A stretch of DNA of 64,000 nucleotides from Marchantia polymorpha subsp. ruderalis (lineage: Eukaryota; Streptophyta; Marchantiopsida; Marchantiales; Marchantiaceae), in assembly GCA_037833965.1 (NCBI GenBank), contig AP031352.1, positions 32,428,501-32,492,500 of the forward strand, in the 5' to 3' direction. The notes beneath the pieces were generated by a model. The model saw only the letters and a program-made list of their open reading frames with translations, was not told where the DNA came from and searched no databases. The number at the start of each line of letters is the position of its first letter. The first letter of the stretch is position 1. The position numbers and the translations under genes were made by a program. Of the stretch, positions 38,101-52,102 are shown piece after piece.

Positions 38101-39626
38101 CTTAACATGAGCGCAATTTTCCAGAGAGCAAACGATGAGTATTCTTGGTCATTTCGCCACTGAAACTACATTCAAAACCTTCGGACCGTAAATTCCAACT
38201 AAGAGATTGCTTACTGTTGTCTAGCACAGAAGAGAAAAAGTGCCAGAAGCTTATCAAATGCTATGGACACATGACGATAATTGAGGTTTATTCAAAGAGT
38301 CGAACAGATGTAGATTGTACAAAGCTAAACCTATGATACATCAGATATAGATAGATTACTAGGGTGATCAAGAGGCCGTCTAAATTGATATCTCTTATTT
38401 GGATCTGATTTACACGTCAGACCGCAAACATTATGCATGATATCAAACTTGATCGTAAATTCCGCTTGAATGGAAGCTCATATTCCAGACGTAGAAAATT
38501 CCAACTTGTCAACAATTAGCAGTGAGAGCTACCGTTCTAGTTTTTCGACGCGACGAAATTCAATGGAGGATGTCGAAGAAAAATCATTGACCTATTTTAA
38601 ACAACTATAAAAAGCTAAAGTCGAAGGGTAGTTAGAACAGAAGACAATTTCATCCGATGAAGTTGCGATGTTTAGCTAGATTTGTTGCTCAAATCTCCGG
38701 AACAAACTAAAACGCATCCTCATATCCTACAGTATTTTTTCCCATCACATGGATCACACTGTATAACACTCATAAAAGATTGGTTATAAACCCAAAAAAG
38801 GCTTCAGCGGTAACCACACAAAGTATACGAAACATCCTTTATCTGGTTGTGACTGTCATAGATACTGAACCAGACTCAGTACTCAAATATTCTTAGCTAT
38901 AAGTGACTCCAATCCCAATTGATCGCTTCAAATATCCCTCTGCAATCGGAACCTGAATCCTGTCGTTACTTCCGGGACTTTCATTCTTGCTCTTCAAATG
39001 CTTATTGTGATGCTAAATACCAGGCAGCAACTTTGTTAAGCTACCTCTCCCTTGACTCACTTCAAATCGCAAGGATTGAACAGCAAGTCATGAAAACCAT
39101 CATTAACCCTGCAACAGCTCTCCGAATTTACTCTTCTTAAGCATACCTTAAAATACAAATGTTCTATGTAGAATTCAGATAGATCTACAAACTAGACTTG
39201 AGAACCTGGATTGCTCAACACGATACTCGGCACCGAAGATTTCAATTTTGGTCCATATAATAATCGTCATTTTAACCAATTCGTGATAAAGAAACGGGAA
39301 AAGGGACCTGTAACAACTCAGATCAAGATAGCCAACAGACAAAATGGGAAGCATCCCGTTTGAAATGCAAAATTAGATCTGAGTTCTGATTCCTCTTCTA
39401 GATGTTGGATGAGTTTATCCAGGTGAGGTCAACACGTTCGACGGTCTACGAACGTTCTGCTCGGTTGATGTCAATTCAATCCTCCTAAGACTTCATATTG
39501 ACCCAATCATGCGAAATCACAGCGTCAGTTCAGACAACAACGTACCTGAGTAACCTCTGCTGAAGTGACCCATATCAGAACCACTGTTCCTATGAGAATC
39601 AAACCTATTCTGTATTTCCACCCCAT
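35107..39626 (-). CDS. EamA/DMT-superfamily membrane transporter, SLC35F5-like (8 exons)
   Basis: Exons in transcription order are 39626-39546, 38077-37691, 37495-37275, 36899-36829, 36128-36027, 35827-35710, 35443-35308 and 35169-35107. All introns are GT-AG and the 1179 coding bases stay in frame, giving 392 residues. The protein starts MGWKYRIGLILIGTVVLIW (TM1). A polar loop rich in Ser/Pro/acidic residues lies at about 58-137. The DMT hallmark STTILSST is at about 170-177, SAVSYGLFT follows, and conserved blocks VDEVLLANGILGSVVSDYFW and LVATLGMSLTIPLAMVAD are near the C-terminus. About ten membrane helices are expected. The family is that of plant At3g07080/At4g32140, whose substrate is not established. 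The start is chosen because homologues begin with the same MGWKY block. Confidence 0.92.
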
Positions 39627-39685
39627 CACCGTCCAGCCAGACTACCCAGGAGGATAAAACTACCAATGCTCCATCATGATTTTCC
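39627..39685 (-). promoter_or_regulatory. Transporter 5' leader segment with a small upstream ORF
   Basis: A good acceptor (cctctttcag) would start the leader exon at 39685, 59 bases ahead of the main ATG. Inside it, at 39677-39660, is a five-codon upstream ORF (ATG ATG GAG CAT TGG TAG) ending 33 bases before the main start. Such uORFs can lower translation of the main frame. This depends on that acceptor being used. Confidence 0.4.
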
Positions 39686-42600
39686 CTGAAAGAGGAAGAT
39701 CTCACTCAGTTAACGAATCCAACCCATGAATCTCTCTCTCACTTCTAAAATAATCTGGTGGCACAAACAAACCTCCCACAACTCGCAACGCCACACGTTT
39801 ATCTTCGAGAAATCAACCGCATTCCTCCCTCTCCAACTGCTCTTGAGATCTGGACAAAGCGAAAAAATAGAACCCTCTGCACTCTCGCTGTCTACCACAC
39901 TTGCTTCCGCATGTACCCAAAAAGCCTAATCTAAACTGTAAATCCAAAAAATTAACACTAGATCCCGTCAAAACGAAAATACCCGGAACTTTGAGAGTCG
40001 AATGAAACCAAAAACAGATCAAACCCGTACCAAGCACAGGCATAGCTGAGAGCCGGAGTAGCACCCTGTCCTCAATCTTTTCTCGTTTCCCTCTGTCTGT
40101 CACTACCTCTCTACACTCTGCTGTCTTCTTCCTTCTCAAACTAGTTCCGCCTCATGCGTGTTCTTCAAAACTCTATCTTCACTGGCTACGATGTCTGTCT
40201 ACGACTCTCCAGTCTGGTCCTGCACCGAGCGTAAACTGCTCTTAGTGCAACTCCCTCCACTGAGGAGAGCAGGGGATAAGGCAATGCAATGAAATGCAAC
40301 CGTAGAACTACCCTTTGTCCTCCTGGCTTCTCCCTACTTCCGGCCTTCTTTTTCCTTACCCTCCGTTTCTATTCTGTTCTGTTTCTGCTGCGATTGCTCC
40401 CGGGTTCGAGGACGCCGTATTCGACCAAATCCACTGCTCTTGTCGCCTCCTGCGAATTTACGAAATTTCCTCTGCGAAGCGTGGCTCCCACTCCCCTCGT
40501 ATCAAATAATCAATAATGCAACAAGGCAGCGGACAAACGGACGAGCCCCGAATCACAGTAGCAGCAAGTCTGCGGGGCCATCTTCTGCCATCGATTGATT
40601 CTGTAAACCCTCCTCTTCTCCTCCCCTTTCCTTCCCTCGCTCCCCTTCCCTTCCTCACGTCCTCTCTTCTTCTTCCCCCTGTTGCGCGAGCCCCCGGGCG
40701 CCGGTCAAATGACCGGATGCGCTTCTCTGCAGGAGATGACGGACTGCTACCTCCGCGGGAGGGTCCCGGTAGGCCCTCTCACAAGCCCTCGCCAACCCCA
40801 CTGGCCGCCGGGACTGTGGAATCCGTAGGTGCTCAATATAGCTCCTCGCGGTGGAATCGTCGGCGCATGTACTCACTACGATTATTTGTCGGATCCAGTC
40901 GGGACTCTCCGGCCGACGAGGTGGGGGAGGGTCACCCGGTCGGAGCCGACATGGGGTACACCCATGAATGATAAAGTATGGGATGACCGGCTTGGGCTTG
41001 GGCTTTTCATACGAGTGCCGTCAGATGAGAGTTTGCAGGGTGGATCAACCGGTCGAAGGCCTTGGGGAACAGAACCCGGAGTGGATCCTTCAAAAGGCGT
41101 TTGTATGCGAACACCGGTACGGCCGGGGGCGGGGATGTCTCTGAGCACCGTGGACGCTCCGTAACTTCGAGTGGGGTTTGTGAAAGGAGAGTGGCGTCAC
41201 TGGCGATGGTAGCTCGTGTGGGGTCAGTTCGAACGAACCGATGAATGAGCAACAACGTGGGTTGACGTGATGCCACGTGGAAGGGGATCGAAGCACTCCC
41301 TGTATGCGTGACGGCTGGGTATGTTGTCGACATGGATCATGCGCAGGCTCTACGTGCGACAGCATTGACCTCCTCGCTGCCCGTGCCTTTTTCTGCTGCC
41401 GCTCTTCGCTCGCTCATTCCTTCGAGAATCAATCACGGTATGACTTGTTTACCCGCATCCAACTTACGCGAGCGCAATGATGGCTAAATTCTTTTCGTTG
41501 TTCTTTTTGCTTCATACTTTACTTGTCTTGCAAAGATTTGAAAGTTCGTGCCAGCCGAGTTTTTGCTGAGTGCAGGTCCGCAAGGACTTTCACATCCGTA
41601 GATGACTGATCAAGCACTGACTCTACGTACAGTTGTATCTATAGAGGTGTGTATATATATAGAGTATTTTCTGTCTTGTAAAGTAAGGTCTAGTAGCAAC
41701 TACATTGATTTCGAAACGAGTGTTTGCAGCACTAATTGGGAAAGTCTTATATAGCAATAGTATTTGTGCACCAAACTCAGATGAGATATGAACAAAACCT
41801 GGAATATTCATTATGGCCAATTAAGTTGACTATTTTGACACATCTCACATTTTAAGATGCAGTGCACAGGGTATTCAAGGAGGAGGAAGTCAAAGATTCC
41901 AAAATGAAACTCCCTAGATCCATCACGTTTGATTTCAAACTGAGGGTGCTTGGGTCCCCATGCTTCATAAGACGTATCCAATATGGACCTCCCTTCATTG
42001 AAGCTGGTTCTAGCTTTACTAAAATAGTTTAAGTTATCTCTCGGTTGGCGGGTATGAGGAAACCCCCATGCTCGACCTCCCCTCACTACACTTTTGTCAG
42101 AGCTTCAATAATAGAGATTGTAGGGTATCATCTTTCGTTGGCGGATATATGTATGGGGTCTTTATCTTTTCTTTCTCCCTCTTTACCTTTGTAGCGCTTG
42201 CCTCTACGCTGTATTTCAACGCCTATGAGTTTGAATTGAAGGTGTGAAACTTCATCGTTTGGCCACGATGAGTTGATCACGTTGTCACAATGTTCTGTCC
42301 GTGTACATCCTACAAATTGGTACGATGTGAATATATTCAACCAGTTTTACTTTAGCCAGTGTACAGAAACTATCAACCTTAAGGCAAATCCAACTTTATT
42401 TTATAATGTTATTTTCTGTAAATCAACATAAACGTCAAAAACTTCACAATATTTGCATAGATAAAGCGAACATAAATCTTTGTGTTTGCACTTCTTGTAT
42501 AAACATGAAATTTACTCGTCATATGTAGCAACTAGCATCTAAATTATCTTTCAGCTTATTTTGTAGCACATGTCAATTGCATGTGGACAATTATTCCAGA

Positions 42601-42889
42601 TCTGGATTGGCCACAGTTATATAATCATTTATATACTCTGGGAATTATGTTTCTTGATCATTTGAAGTAATAGTAATCTCTATCTAATAACAAAATTTGA
42701 TAATACTTTTTGTGTGTATTCCATCATGTAAAGTGGTAGTTAGTTACTTGATGGGAACCCATAGGAAACTAAATTACTTATTGGGAAACTTTAAGTTTTG
42801 TTTCACCCTATAAGATCTCACCTACCGTACACATCACGCATGGTCATCAACAAACGGTGTAGGCAATGGAACTAGTAGAGATTTGCACA
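39686..42889. other. Transporter upstream region and GC-rich intergenic DNA
   Basis: From 39.7 to about 40.3 kb lies the probable first leader exon, intron and promoter of the minus-strand transporter; no TATA box is obvious. From 40.3 to 41.5 kb is GC-rich DNA with many overlapping frames on both strands (for example 40516-40971 plus, 41007-41333 minus), none with motifs. This is what chance predicts in GC-rich DNA. From 41.5 kb on it is AT-rich without features. Confidence 0.4.
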
Positions 42890-43208
42890 ATGAAGTTTGT
42901 TTAATCCGCCACAAAAGAGCTTGAATTGCGTGTCGAGCAAAACAGTGTTTGCCTCATATTCTTTGATGATTTGGGGAAAAAATCTTATCGGAGTTGATGA
43001 AGCTTGTTTAATCGACACAAAAGAGCTTGATTCGCGTTTCGAGCAAAACAGTGTTTGCTTGATGTTCTTTGATGATTTGGGAAAAAAATCATATCCGAGT
43101 CGATGAAGTTCGTTTAATCCGGCACAAAAGAGCTTGAATCGCATTTTGACAAAAACAGTGTTTGCCTGATATTTTTTGATGATTTGGAAAAACAATCATA
43201 TTGTAGTC
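42890..43208. repeat. Three-copy tandem repeat, about 107-bp unit
   Basis: Copies begin atgaag at 42890, 42997 and 43103 and share cacaaaagagcttga, aaaacagtgtttgc and ttctttgatgatttgg. The periods are 107 and 106 bases. Copy-to-copy identity looks about 80-85% by eye. A minus-strand frame of 107 codons is open through all three copies, but it is best seen as a by-product of the repeat. Confidence 0.85.
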
Positions 43209-45097
43209 AATAATTGAATAGTGAAATTGTTTAGTCACAGATGCACAACTTAACAGATTTACCATATATGATATCGGATCTAACAACAACATCTTTGAAA
43301 TCTTTTGTCATTCCTCGACAATTTGACTTCGTTCGAAGAACAATGTGATCTCCGACGTACAGCATGCAGAGTATGAACCAAGCGCGAGGTTGGACAAAAG
43401 CATAATCTGTCAATTTTCTAGACAAATTTTGACACAAATTTCATTTCATTGAACATGGAATTCGTCTGGCAGCGAGATACATGGATGGAGGTGACAACTT
43501 AAAATCTGCATCAAGTGACAGATTTTTGTCAAGAAATTTGATAGAAATAATGTCAAATTTGAAACAGTACCAATTTGCAATCGCAAAGATTTAAAATTTG
43601 CATCATATGTGTACATGAACATGTTTTAGAACTTTGCGACGGTGTGCAGTTAGCGGGCTTCTATGGGATTAAACAAAGCTTGATGGGTCCCGTTAATCAA
43701 TTTAGATTTCAATGAAATTCCATTAAGTAAATGCCATGTAAAATGAAGATAATGTCTAACAAAATTATCATCCATTGATTTTTTTATCTACAATTAATTA
43801 TTGCAATCTAATTACTATATATCTCATTTAGCTAGTCACATATTCTATCTTAAGAAATAAATTAAATTCAGCAATTTTAAAAAATATTTAGAAAATCAAT
43901 TCAATATTCACAACGCACATTATACTCAAATTTTTTTCCTATAGATTCATTACATCTCACATATAAAGAAACATCAAAATTAAATTAATTTATTTTTTGA
44001 TAAAAAAACTTAGATTTAAAATAAGTGGTGATTTGATTTTAAATTGATAGGTCATATTTTTAAGGTTATGATTCAATATTTAATTTCATTTAAATTTTAT
44101 ATAATTATTTTTTATAATGATATAATATTTTTAAATTTTAATAATTATACATTATATATTCATATCATATTCATTTAATATTAAGTAATAAACTGTGTTA
44201 TATTTAGATATTAAATATGAAAAAAAATTCACTTTATTTTGTGCACTTCAATTTTCAAATATTGAGTTTAAATTTAGTTGAAATTAATTAAAATACTATG
44301 TAGGTTGATTGTAAAATATGATTATTTTTCACCATTATATGTGAGGTTTGCGCTATCTAAAGTGTTGATTTATAGAAGTTCTATTGATAAAATGTGAATA
44401 TTTTACATGAATTCATTCTTGATAAGTTGAACTTTACATTTTTCATGCTTTTATGTATGTTCAATTTTTCACAATTATTTTGTAAAAAATCATTAACTAC
44501 TAACATAGAATAATCTCATGAATTTCACTAATAATAATTTCAATATATTTTTTATTGATTTTTAACTTACAATTTTTAATATGTATAAAATTTTTTTTAA
44601 AATCAAAATCAAAATCAAATCAACATCAAATATTTTATTATGATGAACATGATAGTTTACAACTTCAGATAAAAAATGATCAAGATGCATATATATATCA
44701 CTGTGCTATTTCTTTCATTAATAACAATATGTTAAAACATTTAAATGATATAAATCGTATAAGATTGGCTAATACATGTGTATATTACTGGCAACATGAA
44801 CATATTTCTAGCTTTATATATTGATTTGTATAATTTCAAAATGTATTAAATAAAAATAATTTTCATTGTTTTGATCATTCATGTATGTATAAATCATTTT
44901 GAAATTTAATTCACGGCAAAACATTACAATTTTACAATGTATTCTATTCTTAATATTACAAATAACATTTTACAAATAATCTTATTAACAAATGAAATAA
45001 AAAGAATTTCACATACGATACATTCACTGTTATAAAATGCATTTATTTTAATATTCTTATGTGTATTATTGTTGTTAAATTATATATTTGTATAATT
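43209..45097. other. Extremely AT-rich intergenic DNA
   Basis: No coding frames beyond an 89-codon low-complexity frame (44555-44824). No RNA gene or bounded repeat was seen. Confidence 0.4.
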
Positions 45098-45365
45098 GAG
45101 TTTAAATCCAGTTAAGGAGTAACCTCATGCCTAGCTATTTATATTTAATATTGGTCGTCTGGTTACTTATAGTTAAGATTGGTCACCTAGATTGGATATA
45201 TATACCCAAAGTATGTGTATCACCAAACAATAAGCACAATATATTATCACTATTCTCTCCTTGGACGTAACCCTTGAAGGTGAACCTCGTTATACTTTGG
45301 TTTCTCAAGTTGATTGCTTTGCTTGTCGAATGTGTCATTGATGATTCTTGTGTTTTACATGTATG
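45098..45365 (+). mobile_element. Solo or fragmentary LTR related to the one at 61.9 kb
   Basis: Similar in order to 61873-62131: gagtttaaatccagttaagg against gggtttaactcccattaagg, aacctcatg in both, ggatatatataccc against gggtatatatacct, and cttgaaggtgaacctcgtta against cttgagagtgaatcacatta. No primer-binding site or gag follows it, so it looks like a solo LTR or a fragment. Bounds are approximate. Confidence 0.5.
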
Positions 45366-46184
45366 TACAGAATTGATAATTCTATATAGATTATATGTAT
45401 AAATTTGTCTATTTTTAATGATTTATCATAATAAAAAATATTTTCAGGTTAATTTTCAAAACTATTATTAAAATAATGATAAATGAATTATATCTAGCCC
45501 TTTTTGCCAGAACATTTTTCTTTGAATGCAAGTACAAGTAATAAAATTTTCCAAAAATTTTTCAAATATTTAAAAGTAGAAACTATCAAAAGATTATAAC
45601 ATTCTTATGCACATAATTTTAAATAATTGTAGTTAATAAAAGAAAATACCAATTGTGATTTTTTAATAACTTATGCATCTTGGAAAAACTCAAGTTATAT
45701 ATGTTTAAATGTATATATTTGATAATACATGTGTTTAAATACTCAAATTGCAAAAAATTTTGCAAAGATCACATATTTCATGATCCAACCTTAAATAAAA
45801 AGAAAGTGTATAGTTATTCCTCACTTTGAGCTAATCATCACTCATCCTAGTATACGGTCAACCAAGATTGGTCCAAGATTATAGTTGACAGTGGATTCAG
45901 TTTATGGTTTTTCTGAAATGACTCAACTCCTCAAACTACGGTGACCTCTATATCCAATTGTGGACTATCCACAACTCGCACACCTTGGGTATTCTCAGCC
46001 TAAATTAGCTCGTCGTCTTGCTGGTTTGATCTGACCGAATGACTATGGCTACCGCTGGTCTGAATGTCGATCACGACAATGTGGTGGGACGAGGGATGGA
46101 TGTGTGAGCCACCGGAGTTAAGGAGAGAGGAAGAGAGAGGTGTTAAACATAGAAGGCATACACAACGAGACATACACGCACGAG

Positions 46185-46463
46185 AGAAGTCACCCCCAAA
46201 AGATAACGTGGTTCACCTACACTGAAGCTACGTCCACAGGATCAATCAGAACTTTACTAAGACTCTAAGCCATAGCCATACCGAGTCTTTGCTCTCCAAG
46301 CTTTATTGTTCTTCCTGAAGCACTCATACACAACGAGTGTTCTATCTCTCTCCTAGTGAGCTCACACAAGCTCACATATATAGCAAGCAACCCTAACCTA
46401 AGCTGGTCCCTGACTAAGGCTAAGCTAACTAGAGTTAGCCAAGACCTAAGAGTTATCCTAACA
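46185..46463 (-). repeat. 3' LTR of the Copia element
   Basis: About 279 bases, matching 52103-52379. On the minus strand it begins TGTTAGGATAACTC. Shared blocks include cactcatacacaacgagtgt and tctctctcctagtgagctca. Confidence 0.9.
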
Positions 46464-46476
46464 ATCTCCCCCATGA
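46464..46476 (-). other. Polypurine tract of the Copia element
   Basis: On the minus strand the purine-rich atgggggaga lies directly before the 3' LTR start, the normal site for plus-strand priming in LTR elements. Confidence 0.75.
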
Positions 46477-49400
46477 CTCTAGTCTTGGGGCCTGTGACCT
46501 TTGCTATATATATGAATTACCTCTCGGGAAGTCCTAGAAGGTGGATCTAACATAGATCACCCTCTATAAACTAGAGTTAACTAGAACTAAGCCGTAGCCT
46601 AAAAGAATGAGGTAAAATCACATACAAAGATTTAACTAACTGATGTCAAGATAGTATACTTTTGTTCTACATCCACAATTTGTAATGTCAAACGATGTCT
46701 CGCAAAACTCTCCAAAGGAATTACTTTGGTAAAGGCATCGGCTGGATTGAGTTTACCGTCAATCTTGACTAGCTCAATCTTCTTATCAGAAACCATCTCT
46801 ATGATAAAGTGATATTGAATGTCAATGTGCTTCACCCGACTATTCATCACCTGATTTACAGCAAGGTGTAAGGCACTTTGACTGTCGCAATGGAGATTCA
46901 CAATATCATGTGACAATCCCATTTCCGCAACAAGCTTATCCAACCAAATAGCTTCCATCGCTGCATCTGCTGCTGCCACATACTCGGCCTCTGTAGTTGA
47001 CTAAGCTACGCACTTCTGCAAAGAAGACCTCCAACTTATGCACCCATCTCCAAGTGTAAATACATAACCCGTTGTAGATTTGTTTCCATCTAGATCTTGT
47101 CCATAATCAGCGTCCACATAGCCAATCAAGGATTTGGCATTGAGTGACTTTGCATCAAACAATAGACCATAATACATCGTACCCTTTAGATACTTGAGAA
47201 TCCATTTCACTGCCTCCCAATGCATTTTTCCTGGATTCGACATGTACCTACTAACCTTGCCCATCGCCATGACAGTATCAGGTCTTGTGGAAATCATCAA
47301 GTACATGAGACTTCCCACCGCCTTATCGTAAGGGATCTTGTACATCAACCCTCTTGCTGTCACATCAGTTGGACGTTGAGCTGATGACAACTTGAAATGA
47401 GGAGCCAATGGAGTACTTATTGGCTTACAATTCTCCATGTTGAATCGTGCAAGTACCTTTCGAGCATACTTGCCTTGAGTCAACCATAGCTTGCCATTTT
47501 TGTCTCGATGAATCTTCATCCCTAAGATACTCTTGGCCGTTTCTAGATCTTTCATTCTAAACTCCAAACTCAAACGAGATTTGAGATTATTCACTTCAGA
47601 TCTATCTTTAGCCGCGATAAGCATGTCATCTACATAGAGTACTAGAATAACAAAACCAAAGATCTCATTACTCACACTTTTCATGTATACACATGGATCA
47701 AACAAACTCCGTTTGAAACCTTGTGCACACATAAAGTCATCAAACTGCTTGTTCCATTGTCTTGGAGCTTGCTTTGGTCCATACAAAGACTTCAACAATT
47801 TGCAGACCAATTACTCTTGGCTTTTCTTCACAAAAGCTATCGGTTGTTTCTTGAAGATAATCTCATCCAAGCTACCATATAGGAAAGCTGTGACAACATC
47901 CGTTTGATCTAGGATAAGACCAAATAACACAACAAGTACACAAAGTAATTTGATAGTGACATATTTTGCGACTGGTGAGTATACCTCATTATAGTCCATG
48001 TCTTTCTCTTGTGTGAATCCATTGGCCACGAGTCTGGCCTTGTGGCCAGACTCGTGGCCACGAGGTAGATTTTCCCCACACTCTCCGTCGGACTATCTTT
48101 CAGCTTGTAAACCCATTTAGAGTCCACCACTTGTTGTCCAGGTGGAAGCTTAACTAGCTTCCAAGTCTTGTTGTCATTGAGAGATTGCATCTCTTGCTCC
48201 ATTGAAGCATCCCACTCAAGCTTATCAGTAGAAGCTTGAGCCTCACGATATGAAGAAGGTTCTCCTTCCTCCAAGATAAACGCATTACCATCATCATCTC
48301 TATCTTCAAGCTCTCGATCGTGAAGATTAGATGAATTGGCCCATGAACCATACCTCGTAGGAGCTCTACTCACACGATCTGATGATCTCCGAGTAGAAGT
48401 TTATGACTAATCTCAATCATCTGGTGCTCAAATAAGAGTCTCACCAATGACTTCTTGCTACTCTAGTTCCAGCTGATGAGTAACACCTTCCCGTTGTTCC
48501 GGAAGCTCTCCTTGTGGTCTATCATTAAATCCATAATGATCAATCTTCCCCTCAACAATATCGGAAAGTGGAGATTTGCCCTTGTCAGTACGAGGAGCGT
48601 GAGCATTCTCCTCCTCTTTCAACGATCTGGGCTCGTCGAAAGATACATCCCTACTAACAATCACCTTACAAGCTACGGGATCCCATAGCCTTAACCCTTC
48701 ACACCACTTGCATAACCAAGAAAGCAGCATTTCTTGGAAGTAGGATCCAACTTGATCCTATGCTCCTTAGATAAAAGAGGGTAAGCCGTGCAACCAAATA
48801 TCCTTAATCGATTGTAATAAGCAACCCGCTTGTTCCCCCATTACAAACAAAGTTGAAAAATCAATTGCACTTGAAGGAGAAAGATTTACCAAGTAAACTG
48901 CGGTATTCACAACTTCAGCCCAAAATTTATATGGTAAACCTGATTGGCTCATCATACTTCGCATCTTCTCCAACACTGTTCGATTGAGCCGTGTATAAAC
49001 CGTGATGAGATGGCAAGTAATCACTTCTGCTTTGCAGTATTTTTCAAATTTCTTAGAGATATACTCCCTGCCATTGTCCGAACGCTAATATCTCACCCGC
49101 ACATTCAAGGCTTTCACTTTGTGCACCGTCTGAGTCTCAACTTAGGTCTCCAACTTTTAAAAGTTGCAAAGACTTTAGACTTTTCCTTGAGAAAATAAAC
49201 CCAAACAAATCTTGAGTAGTCATCAATGAAAACTACATAGTACCACTTGCAAGATAGTGAGGCTATATAGTGGAGATGGACCCCACACATCACTATGTAC
49301 ATATTCAAGAATCACCTTGGAGCTATGAATTCCAACACCAAAAGGCTTTCTATGGTGCTTCCCCATAACACAATGCTCACAAAAATCTAAATCAATCTTA

Positions 49401-52087
49401 TCCAAACTGGATAAAAGATTCTTTTCGCGAAGCAAAGTCAAATACTTGTCACTCATATGGCACATCCTGGAATGCCAAATCTGAGCCATTCCATGTCAAG
49501 ATCTAGTGACATTGACTTCTCCGCACGCAGTATTACCCTCTAACACATATAGATTCCTATGCTTGTTTTCTTTCAAGACAGCTTTATCTCTCGCTTTGAC
49601 TTGAAGTACACCATCAGCTACCGACCACCGATGACTATTAGTGTCCAATACACCAAGAGAAATCAAGTTCTTTTTCATCTCAGGAATATATTTCACATTC
49701 GTCAATGTGCGAACTACTCCATCAAACATCATAATCCTCACAGATCCAATACCGACAGCTTGACAAGGGTGATCATTCCCCATCAAGACTGTACCGTTCA
49801 ATGCAAGGTAAGAACTAAAGTACTCTCTGTTGTGACATATATGGTATGAACAAGCACTATCAAGAATCCATTCATCATCTCTTCTTTTAGATAATGTGCA
49901 AAGGGCATATTTCTGGCATCATAAAGCATAATCATCATTAAGCAAATCATCCTCAAGGTCAGCACTTGCAACATTTGCATTTGCAGAGGATGAATCACTT
50001 GACTTTCCACGACAATCCTTCTTCATGTGGCCAACCTTGCCACACTTCCAACATAGCAAAGTCTTCTTGTCTCGAGAGTTCCCTCGAGACTTCGATCTGA
50101 ATTTTTGCTTGTCTTCACCCGTCGGCCGCTTCTATGACCTATCTCGGTTCACATTCAGCGCCACTCCGGCCGATGTAGAGGATAGAGACTGCTGCATCAT
50201 CTTTTGTTGAAGCTCATCTGTCTTCAATGCACTCACCACCTCATTGTAGGTTATGGTACTTCTATCTCAATGTAGAAGTACTTGAGATAGATTCTTGTAT
50301 AAAGGAGGTAGTGAACTCAAGAGGTGTAGAGCCTTCCTCTCGTCACTTAACTCCTCACCAAGGTTTTGTAAATCCAACACAAGATCATTGAAAGCATCAA
50401 TGTGATCTTGTACCTTGGTATTACCATCCTTCATCTTGAAACTTATTAGCTTCAAAGATGTGTAGAGCCGATTGGACAACTCTTTTTGATGGTACTTCCG
50501 CTGGAGAGACTCAAACAACGACAAACAATTCCCATACTCTTCAATCTGCCGTATCACATGGGGTTTTGGATAGAGCATGACTGTATTTACCGCCATCTCT
50601 TGCATATCGTTCCAGTCTTCTCCAGGCACGTCTTCCGGCTTCATCTTCAAAAGCTTACAAAACTAGTAGCTTTCAACATGCCCTTCACTTGTCGTTCCCA
50701 CAGCAAGTAGTCCGTACGTTCATCATACTTGGCAATCTCAAACTTGGTGCCACCGACCTTTATTGTCCCCATGATGCCTCGCTTGGTCTCTTGACCTTCC
50801 TACAGTGCTATTTCAATGCCAATATGGTTCTTTGAACTATCTTCCCCTTGGTATATACGATATAATTTGGAAATTTACCCTCAAGAATGAACTCCAAGAG
50901 AAATTTCAGAACCACTTGAACATAGCTCACAAGATAACCTTTTCGAAACTTTAAACAACTTGCAAAACCGACCTCCAAGTGAAAACTTATTTACCGTCAA
51001 AGTTGGGGGGGTCAAAACTGCCAAAAAGTAATTTTCTCCCCCGTTTTGAACTCCCCGGAGAATCTTGAAAGTGGAAATAATTTTCTCCAAGGACCTTCAA
51101 AGATGGCTAGAACGTGCACGTAGCTAACTTCGTCACAAATGCGCACAAAAAAGTTTGGAAAAAAACGGTCACCTTTTGCCCCTCCAAATCCATCGTCAAT
51201 GGCAAGAATATGACGTTCTGTTTTAGAATCTTTTTGAAAGATTCCGTGACAGGGGGCATAAGGCCCTGTCGCACAAAGAGACATACCCTGTCACAGGGCC
51301 CAGACAGAGCCAGGGTCAAAATTTGGAAATTTTCCCGAATTTAGGGTTTATGGATTACAAGTGAAAATAAAACGAAGTGAAAAAGGGGGGATCTACTTTT
51401 CTCCAAAGTAAAAAGTTTAGGGTTTTCTCACTTATGTAGCCAAATTTTCATCTTGTCACTATGACAGGCCTGTTAGGGATTTCAGGCCCGTCAGAAAGGT
51501 ACCTAGACTCGCATCTCGATCCTCCGTTCGCCCTAGACTGCAATTTCGGTTGCAAATTGATCGCGTCGGCTCGATGTATCCGTTGCTCTACTTTTCGTCC
51601 CGCTTTTCCTCACCAAACAAACGTCACAACAAAAAATGAGTTTGAGATCGTACCTAAATGTCCATAGCCGGCGGAAACTTCAGAATTCGTTTTTGGCTTG
51701 TAACTTTCCACCCGCAAGTCAAAACTTGACAAATCTTGCGCCAATGCGACCGGCTTGCCTTGATCTACGTTTCGCACACAACCTTGCAGGTTCACACACA
51801 CTGTGACTCCTCCGAAATAAAAAAATTAATTTTGGAAATTTTACAGAAAAAACCATCAGTAAAATCTTAAAACATTTGACCATGAAACCGTCGAAAAAAC
51901 CCTAATCTCAATTACTCCGTGCTCCGAGCTCCGATCGATCTTGTTCAGGTACCGTTAGAACGCTCTAGACCTAAGCTCTCCGATTATCCAAGATTTTCCC
52001 ACATCCGCGCGACGAAACTCCGAGAAAATCTCAAATCGTCAACTAACTGCTCGCACGAGCACTCACAAACCTGTCACCTCCCAGTTG

Positions 52088-52100
52088 AGCTCTGATACCA
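52088..52100 (-). other. Primer-binding site of the Copia element
   Basis: The minus strand reads TGGTATCAGAGCT just inside the 5' LTR, complementary to the 3' end of initiator tRNA-Met, the usual Copia primer. Confidence 0.88.
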
Positions 52101-52102
52101 TT

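Noticed and set aside
40516-41480. Several overlapping frames of 70-151 codons on both strands
   Set aside because: GC-rich DNA yields long chance frames; none has a motif, signal peptide or plausible splice structure.
42872-43195. 107-codon minus frame across the 107-bp tandem repeat
   Set aside because: Its length is explained by three repeats sharing the same open phase; no family resemblance.
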